Of a DNA stretch of 64,000 nt, positions 1 to 9,455 are shown piece after piece. This DNA is from an uncultured Flavobacteriaceae bacterium (GTDB lineage Bacteria > Bacteroidota > Bacteroidia > Flavobacteriales > Flavobacteriaceae), in the NCBI GenBank assembly GCA_947502635.1, contig CANNAN010000015.1:45942-109941 (forward strand). Direction: 5' to 3'. The notes under the pieces are model-generated. The model worked only from the letters and a program-made list of their open reading frames with translations, did no database searches and was not told the DNA's origin. The number at the start of each line of letters is the position of its first letter. Position 1 is the stretch's first letter. The position numbers were made by a program, and so were the translations under genes.

Positions 1-127
1 TATGGCAGATAGACAAATTACCAATAAATTAAAAAAAGCGGCCCAAAGTATAGATATAAAGGTGCTAGATCATCTAATTATAACAGAAAAAGCATATTTT
101 AGTTTTGCAGATGAATCACTACTGTGA
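1..127 (+). CDS. radC: RadC family protein, 3' end only
   Basis: The open frame runs in from the left edge and stops at TGA 125-127. The visible 41 residues include ADRQITNKLKKA, DIKVLDHLIITE and YFSFADESLL, which match the C-terminus of RadC/JAB-domain proteins (the end of the JAMM metalloprotease-like fold, around the SEAD...T.KL and LDH.I.T motifs). The first ATG in view (base 2) is internal to the family, so the true start lies outside the window. RadC is widely annotated as a DNA repair protein, but its biochemical role is unsettled. Confidence 0.8.
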   Translation, partial: MADRQITNKLKKAAQSIDIKVLDHLIITEKAYFSFADESLL

Positions 128-275
128 AACCATCAAAAAACAAATTTTAAATTCCAAGGCTAAAATTAATGTATTGCGTTTAGAATTTGATATTTTAGAA
201 TTTATAAAAATTAATGAATCTTATAAAATTACATTTTAGACAATTTACCGTTATTGGAAACTGTATACTAAGAAT

Positions 276-1586
276 ATGCTTTTAGTTTATACTCATAAAA
301 TATCACCCAGATTAAAGTATGTTTTCAAACATATTTGTACCAGAATTCTAGGTGTAAAAGTGGAATTTACTACTACAATAGAAGTCTTTATTGCTCATGA
401 TAGTTTAAAGATGTCTTATACAAAACAACAACTCGGAAATGAGTTTTTTGTTAAAAGCCATGATATTTTATTTGAGCAGGGACTAAGTGATCTGGAAATT
501 CATATTCATGATTGGGATCATACAAAGTGTTTCTTTTATAATGGAGATAAGAGTGCTATGCCTTTCGATATTTTTGCAGCTTCTTTTTATTTGTTATCCC
601 GTTATGAAGAATATTTACCACATGTAAAAGATGAATTTGGTCGTTTTACTGCGGTTGAAAGTTTAGCCTATAAACATGGATTTTTACTTCAACCAGTTGT
701 AGATATTTGGGCATATAAATTTAAAGATGCTTTACAAGCACAATTTCCAGAATTTAAGTTTCTCGAAAGACATTATACTGTTAAACCTATTATTGATGTT
801 CCCAGTGCTTATAATTTTAGATTAAAAGGGATTATACGAACTCTTGGAGGTATGGTGAAAGATCTATTTAGATTTAGATTTAAGAGTTTGTATACTAGGG
901 TTATGGTTATTCTTGGCTTTAAGCATGATCCGTTTGATACTTTTAAATATATAATTAATAGGCAAAAACATACCAAGTTTAAATTCTTATTCTTATTTCT
1001 AATAGGTGATTATTCTACGTACGACAAAGGTATTAACCCTAATAAAAAGAAATTTGTATCGCTTATAAAGCATATTGCAGATTATTGTATTGTAGGCTTA
1101 AAAGCATCGTATTTTGCTATAGATGATATATTAATTTTGAAGAAAGAAAAATTACGGATGGAAGCTATTTTGAATACTGTGTTAAGAGCCTCCAGGCACT
1201 CTTTTTCAAGACTTAATTTACCAGAATCGTATAGAAATCTTATAGAATTAGAAATTCAGGAAGATTATACCATGGGGTATATAAATCATATAGGTTTTAG
1301 AGCAGGATCTTGCACACCTTTCTTGTTTTACGATTTAGATTATGAAGTGCAAACACCATTAAAAATATACCCATATCATCTTATGGATCATGCGTTATTA
1401 AAAACATACTCTTTGTTGGATAAAAAGAAAGTTTTAAACGAGGTTATTCATCAGGTAAAACAAGTAAATGGTGAATTTATTCCAATATTTCATAATTATA
1501 CTTTTAGTGCTGAAAAACAATGGGATGGATTTAAAGAATTATTTAACATTATTTTAGAATCTGCAAATGAAACAAATGAGAATTGA
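276..1586 (+). CDS. DUF7033 / polysaccharide-deacetylase-like protein
   Basis: A 436-residue protein with no signal peptide. The N-terminal ~180 residues (IEVFIAHDSLKMSYTKQ, FDIFAASFYLLSRYEEYL, PVVDIWAYKF) resemble the DUF7033 region found in flavobacterial proteins annotated as polysaccharide deacetylase family. The C-terminal half should carry the NodB-like barrel; RHSFSRLNLPESYRNL and GYINHIGFRAGSCTPF look like the conserved His-containing and RxG-containing motifs. A carbohydrate-esterase activity is family inference, and the classical metal-binding triad is not complete in what I can read. It overlaps the next gene by 20 bases, so the two are probably co-transcribed. Confidence 0.65.
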   Translation: MLLVYTHKISPRLKYVFKHICTRILGVKVEFTTTIEVFIAHDSLKMSYTKQQLGNEFFVKSHDILFEQGLSDLEIHIHDWDHTKCFFYNGDKSAMPFDIFAASFYLLSRYEEYLPHVKDEFGRFTAVESLAYKHGFLLQPVVDIWAYKFKDALQAQFPEFKFLERHYTVKPIIDVPSAYNFRLKGIIRTLGGMVKDLFRFRFKSLYTRVMVILGFKHDPFDTFKYIINRQKHTKFKFLFLFLIGDYSTYDKGINPNKKKFVSLIKHIADYCIVGLKASYFAIDDILILKKEKLRMEAILNTVLRASRHSFSRLNLPESYRNLIELEIQEDYTMGYINHIGFRAGSCTPFLFYDLDYEVQTPLKIYPYHLMDHALLKTYSLLDKKKVLNEVIHQVKQVNGEFIPIFHNYTFSAEKQWDGFKELFNIILESANETNEN

Positions 1587-2265
1587 AGGTATTACAGATG
1601 TGTTTTTCGATTTAGATCATACATTATGGGATTTTGATAAAAACTCCGCATTAGCATTTGATCGGATATTAAAACTAAATAAGATCGCTGTTGATGTAAA
1701 CGATTTCTTATATCATTATGTGCCTATAAACTTAAAGTATTGGAAGCTATATCGAGAAGAGAAAATAGAAAAACAAGCCTTACGTTTAGGAAGATTAAAT
1801 GAAGCTTTTTCTGCAATTGGTTATCAGATTGAAGAATCTATGGTTGATAAGTTATCAGATGATTATATCACACATTTAACAGCATTTAATTATCTGTTCG
1901 AAAATACATTTGAGATTCTGGATTATTTAAATATCAATTATAATTTGCATATCATTACTAATGGATTCGATGAAGTACAACATAAAAAACTAATTCAATC
2001 TAATATTAATAAATACTTTAAAACGGTCACTAATTCAGAAATGGTCGGAGTAAAAAAACCCAATCCGAAAATTTTCAATTTCGCTTTAAATCTAGCGAAT
2101 TCCAGCAGCAGTCAAAGTGTTATGATAGGCGATAGTTATGAAGCTGATATACTTGGAGCAAAAAACATTGGTATGGAGGTTATCTTTTTTGATATTAATG
2201 ATACAATAATTGACAATGATATTAAGAGAATTAACAATTTGATTCAGTTAAAGAAATATTTATGA
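1567..2265 (+). CDS. yjjG: YjjG-family HAD-type nucleotide phosphatase
   Basis: A 232-residue haloacid-dehalogenase-fold hydrolase. Motif I is FFDLDHTLWD, with nucleophile D15 and acid/base D17. Motif II is IITNG, motif III is the Lys in GVKKPNPKIF, and motif IV is MIGDSYEADI. The long alpha-helical cap after motif I and the DHTLWDF signature fit the YjjG noncanonical pyrimidine nucleotidase family, which dephosphorylates unusual nucleoside monophosphates. The start lies inside the end of the preceding gene (20-base overlap), which suggests translational coupling. Exact substrate preference is inferred. Confidence 0.8.
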   Translation: MKQMRIEGITDVFFDLDHTLWDFDKNSALAFDRILKLNKIAVDVNDFLYHYVPINLKYWKLYREEKIEKQALRLGRLNEAFSAIGYQIEESMVDKLSDDYITHLTAFNYLFENTFEILDYLNINYNLHIITNGFDEVQHKKLIQSNINKYFKTVTNSEMVGVKKPNPKIFNFALNLANSSSSQSVMIGDSYEADILGAKNIGMEVIFFDINDTIIDNDIKRINNLIQLKKYL

Positions 2266-2310
2266 TGCACTAATTTTTTTATTTTCACGTTTTGTCCCTA
2301 TACCTACTTT

Positions 2311-2874
2311 ATGCAAAAACATATAATAAAATATTCGTTTTTAATCATTATAGCATGTCTAAGTCTTTTTTCCTGTGTAAAGGAAGTTGATTTTGATCAA
2401 GCTGATGATATTGAAATTTCCCCTGTTATGGAATCTAGCCTCATTTTTTTTGAAGGACAGGCTAATAACTTTTTATTAAACGGTACCGAAATAATCTCTA
2501 TTAAAGATTCTTTGTCTATTAATTTTTTTAACAGTGAATTTATAGTTGATAACCTTATAAAAGCAGATTTTGAATTTGAAGCTATAAATTCAATAAACAA
2601 AGAGTTTCAAATACATGTTGATCTTATTGATGATGCAGAACAACTATTGTATACATTTATGGTGCCAGCTTTGCCATCAACAGATGGTAGTGATTTTATA
2701 TCAACTCCTAAAGAAGAATTTGAAGGCGATAAATTAGAAGCTTTAAAAAAGACTTCGAAAATAGTATTTACCCTAAGTTTACTGCCTGGTGAAATTATTA
2801 ATGAAACGACGCTAGGTAGAATACAATTAAAATCTAAGGCTGTTTTTTATTTCAATATAGGTGATAAGGGATGA
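2311..2874 (+). CDS. Predicted lipoprotein, first gene of an envelope trio
   Basis: A 187-residue protein beginning with a hydrophobic signal and a lipobox (LSLFSC, Cys about residue 22), so it is probably a membrane-anchored lipoprotein. The rest is rich in acidic and beta-type residues, and I recognise no domain. The stop overlaps the start of the following DUF5723-like gene by 4 bases (2871-2874), which points to an operon with it and with the next secreted protein. A role together with those two in the cell envelope is inference only. Confidence 0.65.
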   Translation: MQKHIIKYSFLIIIACLSLFSCVKEVDFDQADDIEISPVMESSLIFFEGQANNFLLNGTEIISIKDSLSINFFNSEFIVDNLIKADFEFEAINSINKEFQIHVDLIDDAEQLLYTFMVPALPSTDGSDFISTPKEEFEGDKLEALKKTSKIVFTLSLLPGEIINETTLGRIQLKSKAVFYFNIGDKG

Positions 2875-4286
2875 AGTTTTTAATTTTGTTTTTAACAGTT
2901 GCTTCATACTGTTCGTCATTTTCACAGAATAAGCAAGTACTTTATGGGTTTTCAGATATACCGCAGTCTTTATTACTTAACCCTGGTGGCAAGATAAAGA
3001 ACGATTGGTATTTTGGAATTCCCTTATTATCACATATTCATGTTAACGTCGGGATAACAGGAAGTACTGTTTATGATATTTTTGCTAATGATGGTATTGA
3101 TTTTAACACCAAGCTTCAAAATGCTGTTTATGGGATGAGTTCTAATGATTTTTTTAGTGTGAATCAGCAATTAGAAATTTTTTCTGGTGGATTCTCTTTT
3201 GGAAGTTCTTACGAAAAAAATGAATATCTAAGTTTTGGTTTATATCAGGAATTAGATTTTATAGCTTATTTTCCAAAAGATTTTGCGGTTTTAGCCCTGG
3301 AAGGTAACCAAAATAATATCAACAGACCTTTTAGAGCAAATCAAATTAGTGTAGCGGCTGAGGCGATTTCTGTATTACATCTTGGATATAATAAAAGCGT
3401 AAATGACAATTTTACTTTTGGAGTTAGAGGAAAAATATATTCAAGTATTGCAAATGTAAATTCTACAAAAAATGAAGGTCGTTTTATAACGGTACCTGGC
3501 CGAAATAATTTTTATGATCATATCTTTAATTTAGATTTAGAAGCAAGGACTTCTGGAATAGCTAGTTTGACAGATGATGGATCTGATTCTAAATCTGTAG
3601 TTAGAGATTTAAAAAAACGTATTTTATTTGGTGGAAATCTAGGGTTGGGATTTGATATAGGTTTCACGCAGCAACTAAATAAACAGTGGAGCCTTGATGC
3701 AAGTTTATTGGATGTTGGTTTTATTAGGCATACAAAAGATATTGAAAATTACAAGATAGAAGGTGATTTTGTGTTTGAAGGTGTAAACCCTATTTTTCCA
3801 GATTTAGAAAATGGCCAGACAGCAGACGACTATTGGAACGAAATTGAAGATGATTTTGAAGATATATTTGAGTTGGATACTACTGCAACGAAGTATACAA
3901 CCTGGCGTCCTATAAAACTTAATACATCATTAAATTACGCTTTTGGAAAGAAAAAAATTGAAGCATGTAATTGTACGGGAGAAGAAGATGGTTACTTAAA
4001 TAGTACAGGTTTACAATTATTTGCTATGAGTAGACCTAAGCGCCCTTTATTAGCATTGACAGCATATTATTACAGGCGGTTATTTAATGGGTTACAAGTT
4101 AAAACGACATATACTATAGACTCTTATTCTCCTTATAATATAGGTTTAGGCATGTCTGCTAACTTAGGAAATTTAAACTTTTATGTTATGGCAGACAATT
4201 TTTTAGAATTTAAAAACATATATAATGCACAAAGTGTATCTTTACAATTAGGATTTAACTATATATTTAATAAAAATGAAGATTAA
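2871..4286 (+). CDS. DUF5723-like outer-membrane beta-barrel protein
   Basis: A 471-residue protein with a signal peptide (ends near SFSQ), then a domain with IPQSLLLNPGG near the N-terminus. Alternating hydrophobic and aromatic strands follow (FGVRGKIY, LFGGNLGLGFDIGF, LYAQSVSLQLGFNYIF-like ends), terminating in an aromatic barrel-type C-terminus. This pattern and length match the DUF5723 family of flavobacterial outer-membrane proteins, whose function is not established. A short Cys pair, CNCTGEEDG, sits in a loop near residue 365. It overlaps both neighbours (4 bases upstream, 11 downstream), so the three genes look like one operon. Confidence 0.65.
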   Translation: MKFLILFLTVASYCSSFSQNKQVLYGFSDIPQSLLLNPGGKIKNDWYFGIPLLSHIHVNVGITGSTVYDIFANDGIDFNTKLQNAVYGMSSNDFFSVNQQLEIFSGGFSFGSSYEKNEYLSFGLYQELDFIAYFPKDFAVLALEGNQNNINRPFRANQISVAAEAISVLHLGYNKSVNDNFTFGVRGKIYSSIANVNSTKNEGRFITVPGRNNFYDHIFNLDLEARTSGIASLTDDGSDSKSVVRDLKKRILFGGNLGLGFDIGFTQQLNKQWSLDASLLDVGFIRHTKDIENYKIEGDFVFEGVNPIFPDLENGQTADDYWNEIEDDFEDIFELDTTATKYTTWRPIKLNTSLNYAFGKKKIEACNCTGEEDGYLNSTGLQLFAMSRPKRPLLALTAYYYRRLFNGLQVKTTYTIDSYSPYNIGLGMSANLGNLNFYVMADNFLEFKNIYNAQSVSLQLGFNYIFNKNED

Positions 4287-5136
4287 GATTTTTTCTGCTA
4301 TTATAGCCTGTTTTATTGTTACGACTGTTTTTTCACAATCTAATTTAAGCGATTATAAATATGTTATCGTTCCTAATAAGTTTGATTTTTTAAAGGAGAA
4401 AGATCAATATCAATTAAATTCTTTAGCACAATTTTTATTTAATAAATATGGGTTTGAGGCTTTGATGGAGGGAGGCGATTATCCTGAAGATTTAATTAGA
4501 AATAGATGTTTAGCATTAAGGTCTGATGTAATGAAGGGAGCAGGAATGTTTAAAACTAAGTTAACAGTAGAACTTAAAGATTGTAATGATCGGTTAGTAT
4601 ATACCTCTGAACTAGGAGAAAGTAGAGAGAAAGATTACGCTAAGGCTTATGTAGAAGCCCTAAGAGCTTCTTTTAAATCTATAGAAGCCCTAAATTATAA
4701 ATATAAACCTAACGAAAATATAACGGCTTTACAAACTACTAAAAATTCAGAAGAAAAGAATGAAGTAGCACAAGAAATTCAGGAATTGAAACAAGAGATT
4801 CAAAATCTTAAAAAAGAAAAAGAGGCAGAAATAGCAACTGAAAAACCAACAGGGGCAATAGTAGCCGTAGTACCAACAATTAAAAAAGAAACTAGAATAG
4901 AAACAGGAGTGAAAGAAGTACTTTCTAAAGTATTATATGCTCAGGAAATTGAAAATGGGTTTCAATTGGTGGATAGTTCTCCTAGAGTAGTTTATAGAAT
5001 CAAACAAACGAAGCTTGATAATGTTTTTTTAGTAGAAAATAAGAGTGCTATTATTTATAACAAAGGCGATGAATGGGTTTTGGAATATTATGCTAATAAT
5101 GTTTTAAAACAAGATGTGTTGAATATTAAATTTTAG
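4276..5136 (+). CDS. Secreted protein of unknown function, third gene of envelope trio
   Basis: A 286-residue protein with a signal peptide ending near VFSQ. The first ~130 mature residues (YKYVIVPNKFDFLKEKDQYQ, LNSLAQFLFNKYGFEA) form a conserved-looking domain of a kind common in flavobacteria but without a known activity. A charged coiled-coil-like segment follows (EIQELKQEIQNLKKEKEAE, about residues 168-190), then a beta-rich C-terminal region (GFQLVDSSPRVVYRIKQT) that may be a second small domain. It starts inside the end of the DUF5723-like gene. It is convergent with rarA, and I see no strong terminator in the 44-base gap. Confidence 0.6.
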   Translation: MKIKIFSAIIACFIVTTVFSQSNLSDYKYVIVPNKFDFLKEKDQYQLNSLAQFLFNKYGFEALMEGGDYPEDLIRNRCLALRSDVMKGAGMFKTKLTVELKDCNDRLVYTSELGESREKDYAKAYVEALRASFKSIEALNYKYKPNENITALQTTKNSEEKNEVAQEIQELKQEIQNLKKEKEAEIATEKPTGAIVAVVPTIKKETRIETGVKEVLSKVLYAQEIENGFQLVDSSPRVVYRIKQTKLDNVFLVENKSAIIYNKGDEWVLEYYANNVLKQDVLNIKF

Positions 5137-5180
5137 CTGTTTAATATGGTTCTAGCTAATACTAGTAGAAAGAGGCTGGT

Positions 5181-6458
5181 TTAGTACCCATATTTATCTT
5201 TCCAACGTTGTTTTAAAAATTCTTTATGAGCATTCTCACGTGCATTATTTCCTGGTTCGTAAAATGTCGTATTTTTAATTTCATCTGGTAAAAATTCTTG
5301 ATTAGCAAAGTTGAGGTCATAATTATGTGCATATTTATAATTATCACCATATCCCAATTCTTTCATCAATTTGGTTGGCGCATTTCTGATTTCTAAAGGG
5401 ACAGACAAGTTTCCAGTTTCTTTAACCAATTGTTGAGCTTTGCCAATAGCTTTATAAGCCGCATTACTTTTAGGCGAACATGCTAAATAAGTAGCACACT
5501 GACTTAATATAATTCTGGATTCAGGGTAGCCAATGGTAGAAACTGCTTGAAATGTGTTATTTGCTATCACTAAGGCGGTTGGATTTGCATTACCTATGTC
5601 TTCACTGGCTGAAATAAGTAGCCTTCGTGCTATAAATTTTACGTCCTCACCACCTTCTACCATACGTGCTAACCAATATACGGCAGCATTTGGATCACTT
5701 CCACGGATCGATTTTATAAATGCCGAAATAATATCATAATGTTGTTCGCCTGTTTTATCGTAATGAACTGTATTGTTTTGAATTCTTTCCAAAACGGATG
5801 CATCAGTAATCGTTATTTTATTAGAGTCATAAGAATTCACAATAAGTTCAAAGATATTAAGTAGTTTTCTGCCATCACCACCAGAAAGCCTTATAAGAGC
5901 ATTAGTTTCTTTTAACTTAATTGTTTTTTTTGATATATATTCATCTTGATCTATTGCGCGTTTTAAAAGGGTTTCTAAATCGGTTTTATTAAATGCATTT
6001 AAAATATAAACCTGACAACGAGACAAAAGTGCAGAAATGACCTCAAAACTAGGGTTTTCAGTTGTGGCACCAATTAATGTAATCCAGCCTTTTTCTACAG
6101 CTTGTAAAAGAGAATCTTGTTGCGACTTACTAAACCTATGAATTTCGTCAATAAACAAAATAGGGTTTTTTGTAGTAAACAACCCACCGCTCTGTTTAGC
6201 TTTATCAATAACATCCCGAATGTCTTTAACACCCGAATTTATGGCACTAAGCGTATAGAAGGGTCTGCCTGATTCTGCGGCAATAATATTAGCGAGCGTT
6301 GTTTTTCCTGTTCCTGGAGGTCCCCAAAAAATCATTGAAGGAATTAAGCCTTGTTTTATATGCTGAGTTAAGCTTCCTTGTTTACCAACTAAGTGATTCT
6401 GACTCACATAGTCATTTAGGGTTTTTGGTCTTAAACGTTCAGCTAAAGGTTCATTCAT
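5181..6458 (-). CDS. rarA: Replication-associated recombination protein A (AAA+ ATPase)
   Basis: A 425-residue AAA+ ATPase of the RarA/MgsA/WRNIP1 family, which acts at stalled replication forks. Walker A is GPPGTGKT at residues 46-53 and Walker B is LFIDEIH with the DEIH box at 104-107. Sensor 1 is [11 protein letters not shown]. The C-terminal tetramerisation region has the characteristic [30 protein letters not shown] and [17 protein letters not shown]. Length is usual for the family. It stands alone, facing the upstream envelope trio and divergent from the rhomboid gene. Confidence 0.93.
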   Translation of the reverse strand: MNEPLAERLRPKTLNDYVSQNHLVGKQGSLTQHIKQGLIPSMIFWGPPGTGKTTLANIIAAESGRPFYTLSAINSGVKDIRDVIDKAKQSGGLFTTKNPILFIDEIHRFSKSQQDSLLQAVEKGWITLIGATTENPSFEVISALLSRCQVYILNAFNKTDLETLLKRAIDQDEYISKKTIKLKETNALIRLSGGDGRKLLNIFELIVNSYDSNKITITDASVLERIQNNTVHYDKTGEQHYDIISAFIKSIRGSDPNAAVYWLARMVEGGEDVKFIARRLLISASEDIGNANPTALVIANNTFQAVSTIGYPESRIILSQCATYLACSPKSNAAYKAIGKAQQLVKETGNLSVPLEIRNAPTKLMKELGYGDNYKYAHNYDLNFANQEFLPDEIKNTTFYEPGNNARENAHKEFLKQRWKDKYGY

Positions 6459-6705
6459 AATGTAAAATTAAAGTATTTTTTTAAGATTTTTTATGTGTCT
6501 CATAATTTACTTTAGAATCTTACTTTCTAGATGTTGTCTTTTTATGTTGAATAAATTTTGTAATCAAAAAGAACATTCCAGTAAATAAAGGATAGGTTTG
6601 GTGTAAAGAGAGTTTTGGAAAGTAGATTTAATCACATATGCATGCTTTATCTGACATTTTAGCATTAAAATAGAACTTGGTTAACTATTTGCTATCTTTA
6701 TTAAT

Positions 6706-7434
6706 ATGCAACAGAGAGATCATTTTAAATTCTCAACAGGGGTTATAATATACCCTGTATTTTTTGTGCTAACCATTTGGTTGGTCTTTTGGTTTGAAGT
6801 ACGCTTTGGTTTTAATTTTAGCAAGTATGGAGTTTATCCTCAAACTTTAAAAGGATTAAGAGGTGTTGTATTAAGCCCTTTTCTTCATGGAGATATAAAG
6901 CATATTTACCATAATACGATTCCGTTATTTGTGCTTTCTATGGCTTTGTTTTATTTCTATAAGCCTATTGCCTGGAAAGTTATACTATTCGGAATTTTAT
7001 TTTCAGGATTTTTTACCTGGTGTATTGGAAGGCCATCCTATCATATTGGAGCAAGTGGACTTATTTATGTTTTAGTAAGTTTCACCTTTTTTAAAGGTGT
7101 GTTTGCTAAACACTATAGACTTATAGCACTATCGTTATTGATAATTTTCCTTTATGGAAGTATGATATGGTATGCGATACCTGTAAAAGAAGGCATATCA
7201 TGGGAAGGACATTTGTCTGGTTTAGTTACAGGTTTATTATTTGCACTTTTTTTTAGGAAAGAGATTGCAAAACCCAAAAAGTATGCTTGGGAACAAGAAA
7301 ATTATAATGAAGATGAAGATCCGTTTTTAAAACATTTTGATAAAGATGGAAACTTTATTGAATATATTGAGCCAGAGCAGGAGGAAACAAAGATTAATTA
7401 TATTTATAAAGAAGAATCAAAAGATCTCAATTAG
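6706..7434 (+). CDS. Rhomboid family intramembrane serine protease
   Basis: A 242-residue polytopic membrane protein. The catalytic serine lies in HIGASGL (S117) and the catalytic histidine in EGHLSG (H169), giving the rhomboid Ser-His dyad. An upstream loop with SPFLHGDIKHIYHNTIPL matches the conserved His/Asn region of rhomboids. About six hydrophobic segments are visible. The C-terminal ~55 residues are highly charged (KKYAWEQENYNEDEDPF onward) and probably cytosolic. Substrates are unknown. The gene is transcribed alone and is convergent with rlmB. Confidence 0.88.
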   Translation: MQQRDHFKFSTGVIIYPVFFVLTIWLVFWFEVRFGFNFSKYGVYPQTLKGLRGVVLSPFLHGDIKHIYHNTIPLFVLSMALFYFYKPIAWKVILFGILFSGFFTWCIGRPSYHIGASGLIYVLVSFTFFKGVFAKHYRLIALSLLIIFLYGSMIWYAIPVKEGISWEGHLSGLVTGLLFALFFRKEIAKPKKYAWEQENYNEDEDPFLKHFDKDGNFIEYIEPEQEETKINYIYKEESKDLN

Positions 7435-7458
7435 ACATTGAAATAAACTCTAGATTAG

Positions 7459-8199
7459 TTAATCGTTAATTCTTTGTCTTACCGCTTCATATAAAAAAGC
7501 ACCACAAGCAACAGAAACATTTAAAGATTCAATTTCACCTAGTATAGGAAGTTTGGCTTTAGCATCAACAACTTTTAATGTAGATGGGTTAATGCCTCTA
7601 CCTTCAGATCCCATTATAATAGCGCATGGTTCTTTAAAAGAAACATCATATAAAAGATGATCTGTTTTCTCGGTAGCAGCTATAACATTTATACCAGATG
7701 CCTGCATGTAAAATACGGCGTCTTTAATATGATCAACCTTGCAAATAGGAACTTTAAAAACAGCTCCAGCGCTTGTTTTGATTGTATCTCCATTTACAGG
7801 AGCACCACCTTTTTTTTGAATAATAATACCATCAACACCTGTGCATTCTGCGGTACGTATTATAGCTCCAAAATTACGAACATCACTCAATTGATCTAAT
7901 AATAGGAATAAAGGTGTTTTTCCAGATTCTATAACACTTAAAACTAAAGTTTCTATGTCATGGAATTCAATTGGAGAAATCTGAGCAACAGCACCTTGAT
8001 GATTTTTTTTAGTAAGCCTGTTTAGCTTTTCAATGGGTACATATGAGGAGTTTATTGAATTTTTCCTTAACATAGTCTCCAATTCACTAAAAAGCTCTCC
8101 TTTTAATCCTTTTTGAAGAAACACTTTATCAATTGTTTCACCAGCATTTATAGCTTCAATAATAGCTCTAATACCAAAAATTTGTGTTTGTTCTTGCAT
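7459..8199 (-). CDS. rlmB: 23S rRNA (guanosine-2'-O)-methyltransferase RlmB family
   Basis: A SPOUT-class RNA methyltransferase of the TrmH/RlmB family. The N-terminal substrate-binding domain (FGIRAIIEAINAGETIDKVF) is followed by the SPOUT core with DQLSDVRNFGAIIRTAE, GAPVNGDTIKTSAGA, IIMGSEGRGI and LGEIESLNVSVACGAFLYEA, the trefoil-knot SAM-binding motifs. RlmB methylates G2251 in the peptidyl-transferase loop. I place the start at the ATG at 8199 (MQEQTQIFGI), because an upstream ATG at 8223 lies inside a terminator hairpin and adds eight non-conserved residues. Confidence 0.88.
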   Translation of the reverse strand: MQEQTQIFGIRAIIEAINAGETIDKVFLQKGLKGELFSELETMLRKNSINSSYVPIEKLNRLTKKNHQGAVAQISPIEFHDIETLVLSVIESGKTPLFLLLDQLSDVRNFGAIIRTAECTGVDGIIIQKKGGAPVNGDTIKTSAGAVFKVPICKVDHIKDAVFYMQASGINVIAATEKTDHLLYDVSFKEPCAIIMGSEGRGINPSTLKVVDAKAKLPILGEIESLNVSVACGAFLYEAVRQRIND

Positions 8200-8212
8200 G
8201 GGGTAAAGGTAT

Positions 8213-8243
8213 AAAAAAACCACCTCTATGAGGTGGTTTTTTT
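8213..8243 (-). terminator. Intrinsic terminator of the first SusC/SusD operon
   Basis: A perfect inverted repeat: left arm 8213-8226 ending CCACCTC, loop TAT, right arm 8230-8243 starting GAGGTGG and ending in seven T. It lies 20 bases after the last gene of the minus-strand SusCD operon and just before rlmB. It is symmetric enough to work in either direction. Confidence 0.85.
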
Positions 8244-8262
8244 ATTGTTTCAAAATGCTTTA

Positions 8263-8772
8263 TTAAAAGTGAGGATTTTCATCTTCTAAAAAACCAGTTC
8301 TCCAGTGTCCGTTATATTCATAAACTATTCCTGGATCCCAACTAAATTCACAATCAAAAGATATTTGATCTACTTCAGTATTACTAGTTGTTGTGAAACC
8401 ACCTCTGGTAATTACACCATTTGTTATAGTAACAGTAGCAGGACCATAAAGCTCTTCTGTATTAGGTTCACTCTGAAAAGTTAAACCATCTGCATTAAGA
8501 GTTACTTTTGCTTTAAGTTCCATCCAATTTCCATGATCGTCTACCCAAAAAGTATTATCATTAGCAGAAGTGTTATAAGTACTAAATTGTACAAAGTCTC
8601 CACCATAAGCTGTTGCAGCCCCTCCAGGTTCAAGTGCTACTGCCCACCAATCTCCTGCTATATCCTTAACGCTAGTCCCTCCTGGATCTGGATCACCACC
8701 TTCATCACAAGAGATAAATAAACTTACCGTAAATAAAAGTAAAACGGCTTTATATATATTTATGTTTTTCAT
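8263..8772 (-). CDS. Lipid_bd-like (calycin-type) surface lipoprotein
   Basis: A 169-residue lipoprotein with lipobox SLFISC (Cys about residue 22) followed by an acidic, Gly-rich tether (DEGGDPDPGG). The body has DIAGDWWAVALEPGG, FVQFSTYNTSANDNTFWVDD and NWMELKAKVTLNADGLTFQS. This matches my memory of the PF12888 Lipid_bd family, small calycin-like lipoproteins usually encoded at the end of SusC/SusD operons in Bacteroidetes. It is the last gene of the operon and is followed by a terminator. It probably sits on the cell surface with the SusC/SusD complex; its ligand is unknown. Confidence 0.7.
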   Translation of the reverse strand: MKNINIYKAVLLLFTVSLFISCDEGGDPDPGGTSVKDIAGDWWAVALEPGGAATAYGGDFVQFSTYNTSANDNTFWVDDHGNWMELKAKVTLNADGLTFQSEPNTEELYGPATVTITNGVITRGGFTTTSNTEVDQISFDCEFSWDPGIVYEYNGHWRTGFLEDENPHF

Positions 8773-8796
8773 AATTCTTTAAATTTTTATTTTAAT

Positions 8797-9435
8797 TTAT
8801 TGTCTTGAAAATGTTCTAGTAAATGTTCCGTAGAATCCACTAGCAGATAAGCTCCATTCCCAATTATCATTATCTACAATTTTGCCAGGTTGGAAGCTTT
8901 TTACAGATAATCCACTATCTGAAGCATTTTCTTGAAAAGGTATGTAAATCTGATCATCGTTAACATTAATGAAATTGATAGTAAGTTGGTTGGCACCAGT
9001 TACACCACCTGCATTATCATAACTGTAATATCTGTCTCCAGAAACAAGTGTACAAGTACCAGGACTACCATTAGACCTTGCCCAACTACCAGCCAAAGTA
9101 TATATACTAGGTGCAGTAGAAACTACCACTACCGTTCTTGTTGCTGAAGCTGAAAAACCTAAATCGTTTACAGCTGAATAAGTGATGTAATATACGCCAG
9201 GAACATTAGGATCTACAACTGTACTTGTTTCAAAAGGAAATGGAGCACCAGCAAGTGTAACATTAGCACTAGGATCGGTCCAGGCATCTCCTTGGTTTAT
9301 AATGACTTCGTCACTTCCGTTCATATCTATGACAGCATAATCTGTAGTGTCACTTACATTTGCTGTGGTCTCTGTATCACAAGAACTTAAAAAAAGTACC
9401 ATAATACAGGCTATACTCTTTATTATATTTTTCAT
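8797..9435 (-). CDS. DUF5011-type Ig-like surface lipoprotein
   Basis: A 212-residue lipoprotein (lipobox LFLSSC, Cys about 19). Residues ~45-105 form an immunoglobulin-like domain of the DUF5011 type, recognisable by INQGDAWTDPSANV, PGVYYITYSAVNDLGFSASA and TRTVVVV. The C-terminal ~100 residues (LAGSWARSNGSPGTCTLV and GFYGTFTRTFSR) form a second domain like those following DUF5011 in SusCD-linked lipoproteins. It lies between susD and the Lipid_bd-like gene with short gaps (20 and 24 bases). It probably helps capture the ligand at the surface, which is inference from context. Confidence 0.7.
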   Translation of the reverse strand: MKNIIKSIACIMVLFLSSCDTETTANVSDTTDYAVIDMNGSDEVIINQGDAWTDPSANVTLAGAPFPFETSTVVDPNVPGVYYITYSAVNDLGFSASATRTVVVVSTAPSIYTLAGSWARSNGSPGTCTLVSGDRYYSYDNAGGVTGANQLTINFINVNDDQIYIPFQENASDSGLSVKSFQPGKIVDNDNWEWSLSASGFYGTFTRTFSRQ

Positions 9436-9455
9436 AATCTATATCTTTTTTTAAA

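Noticed and set aside
111..239. 42-codon frame overlapping the radC end
   Set aside because: It overlaps radC in another frame, has no recognisable features, and is best explained as chance in AT-rich DNA.
8213..8243. Riboswitch or attenuator of rlmB
   Set aside because: A short perfect stem with a T-run directly after the SusCD operon is fully explained as a terminator.
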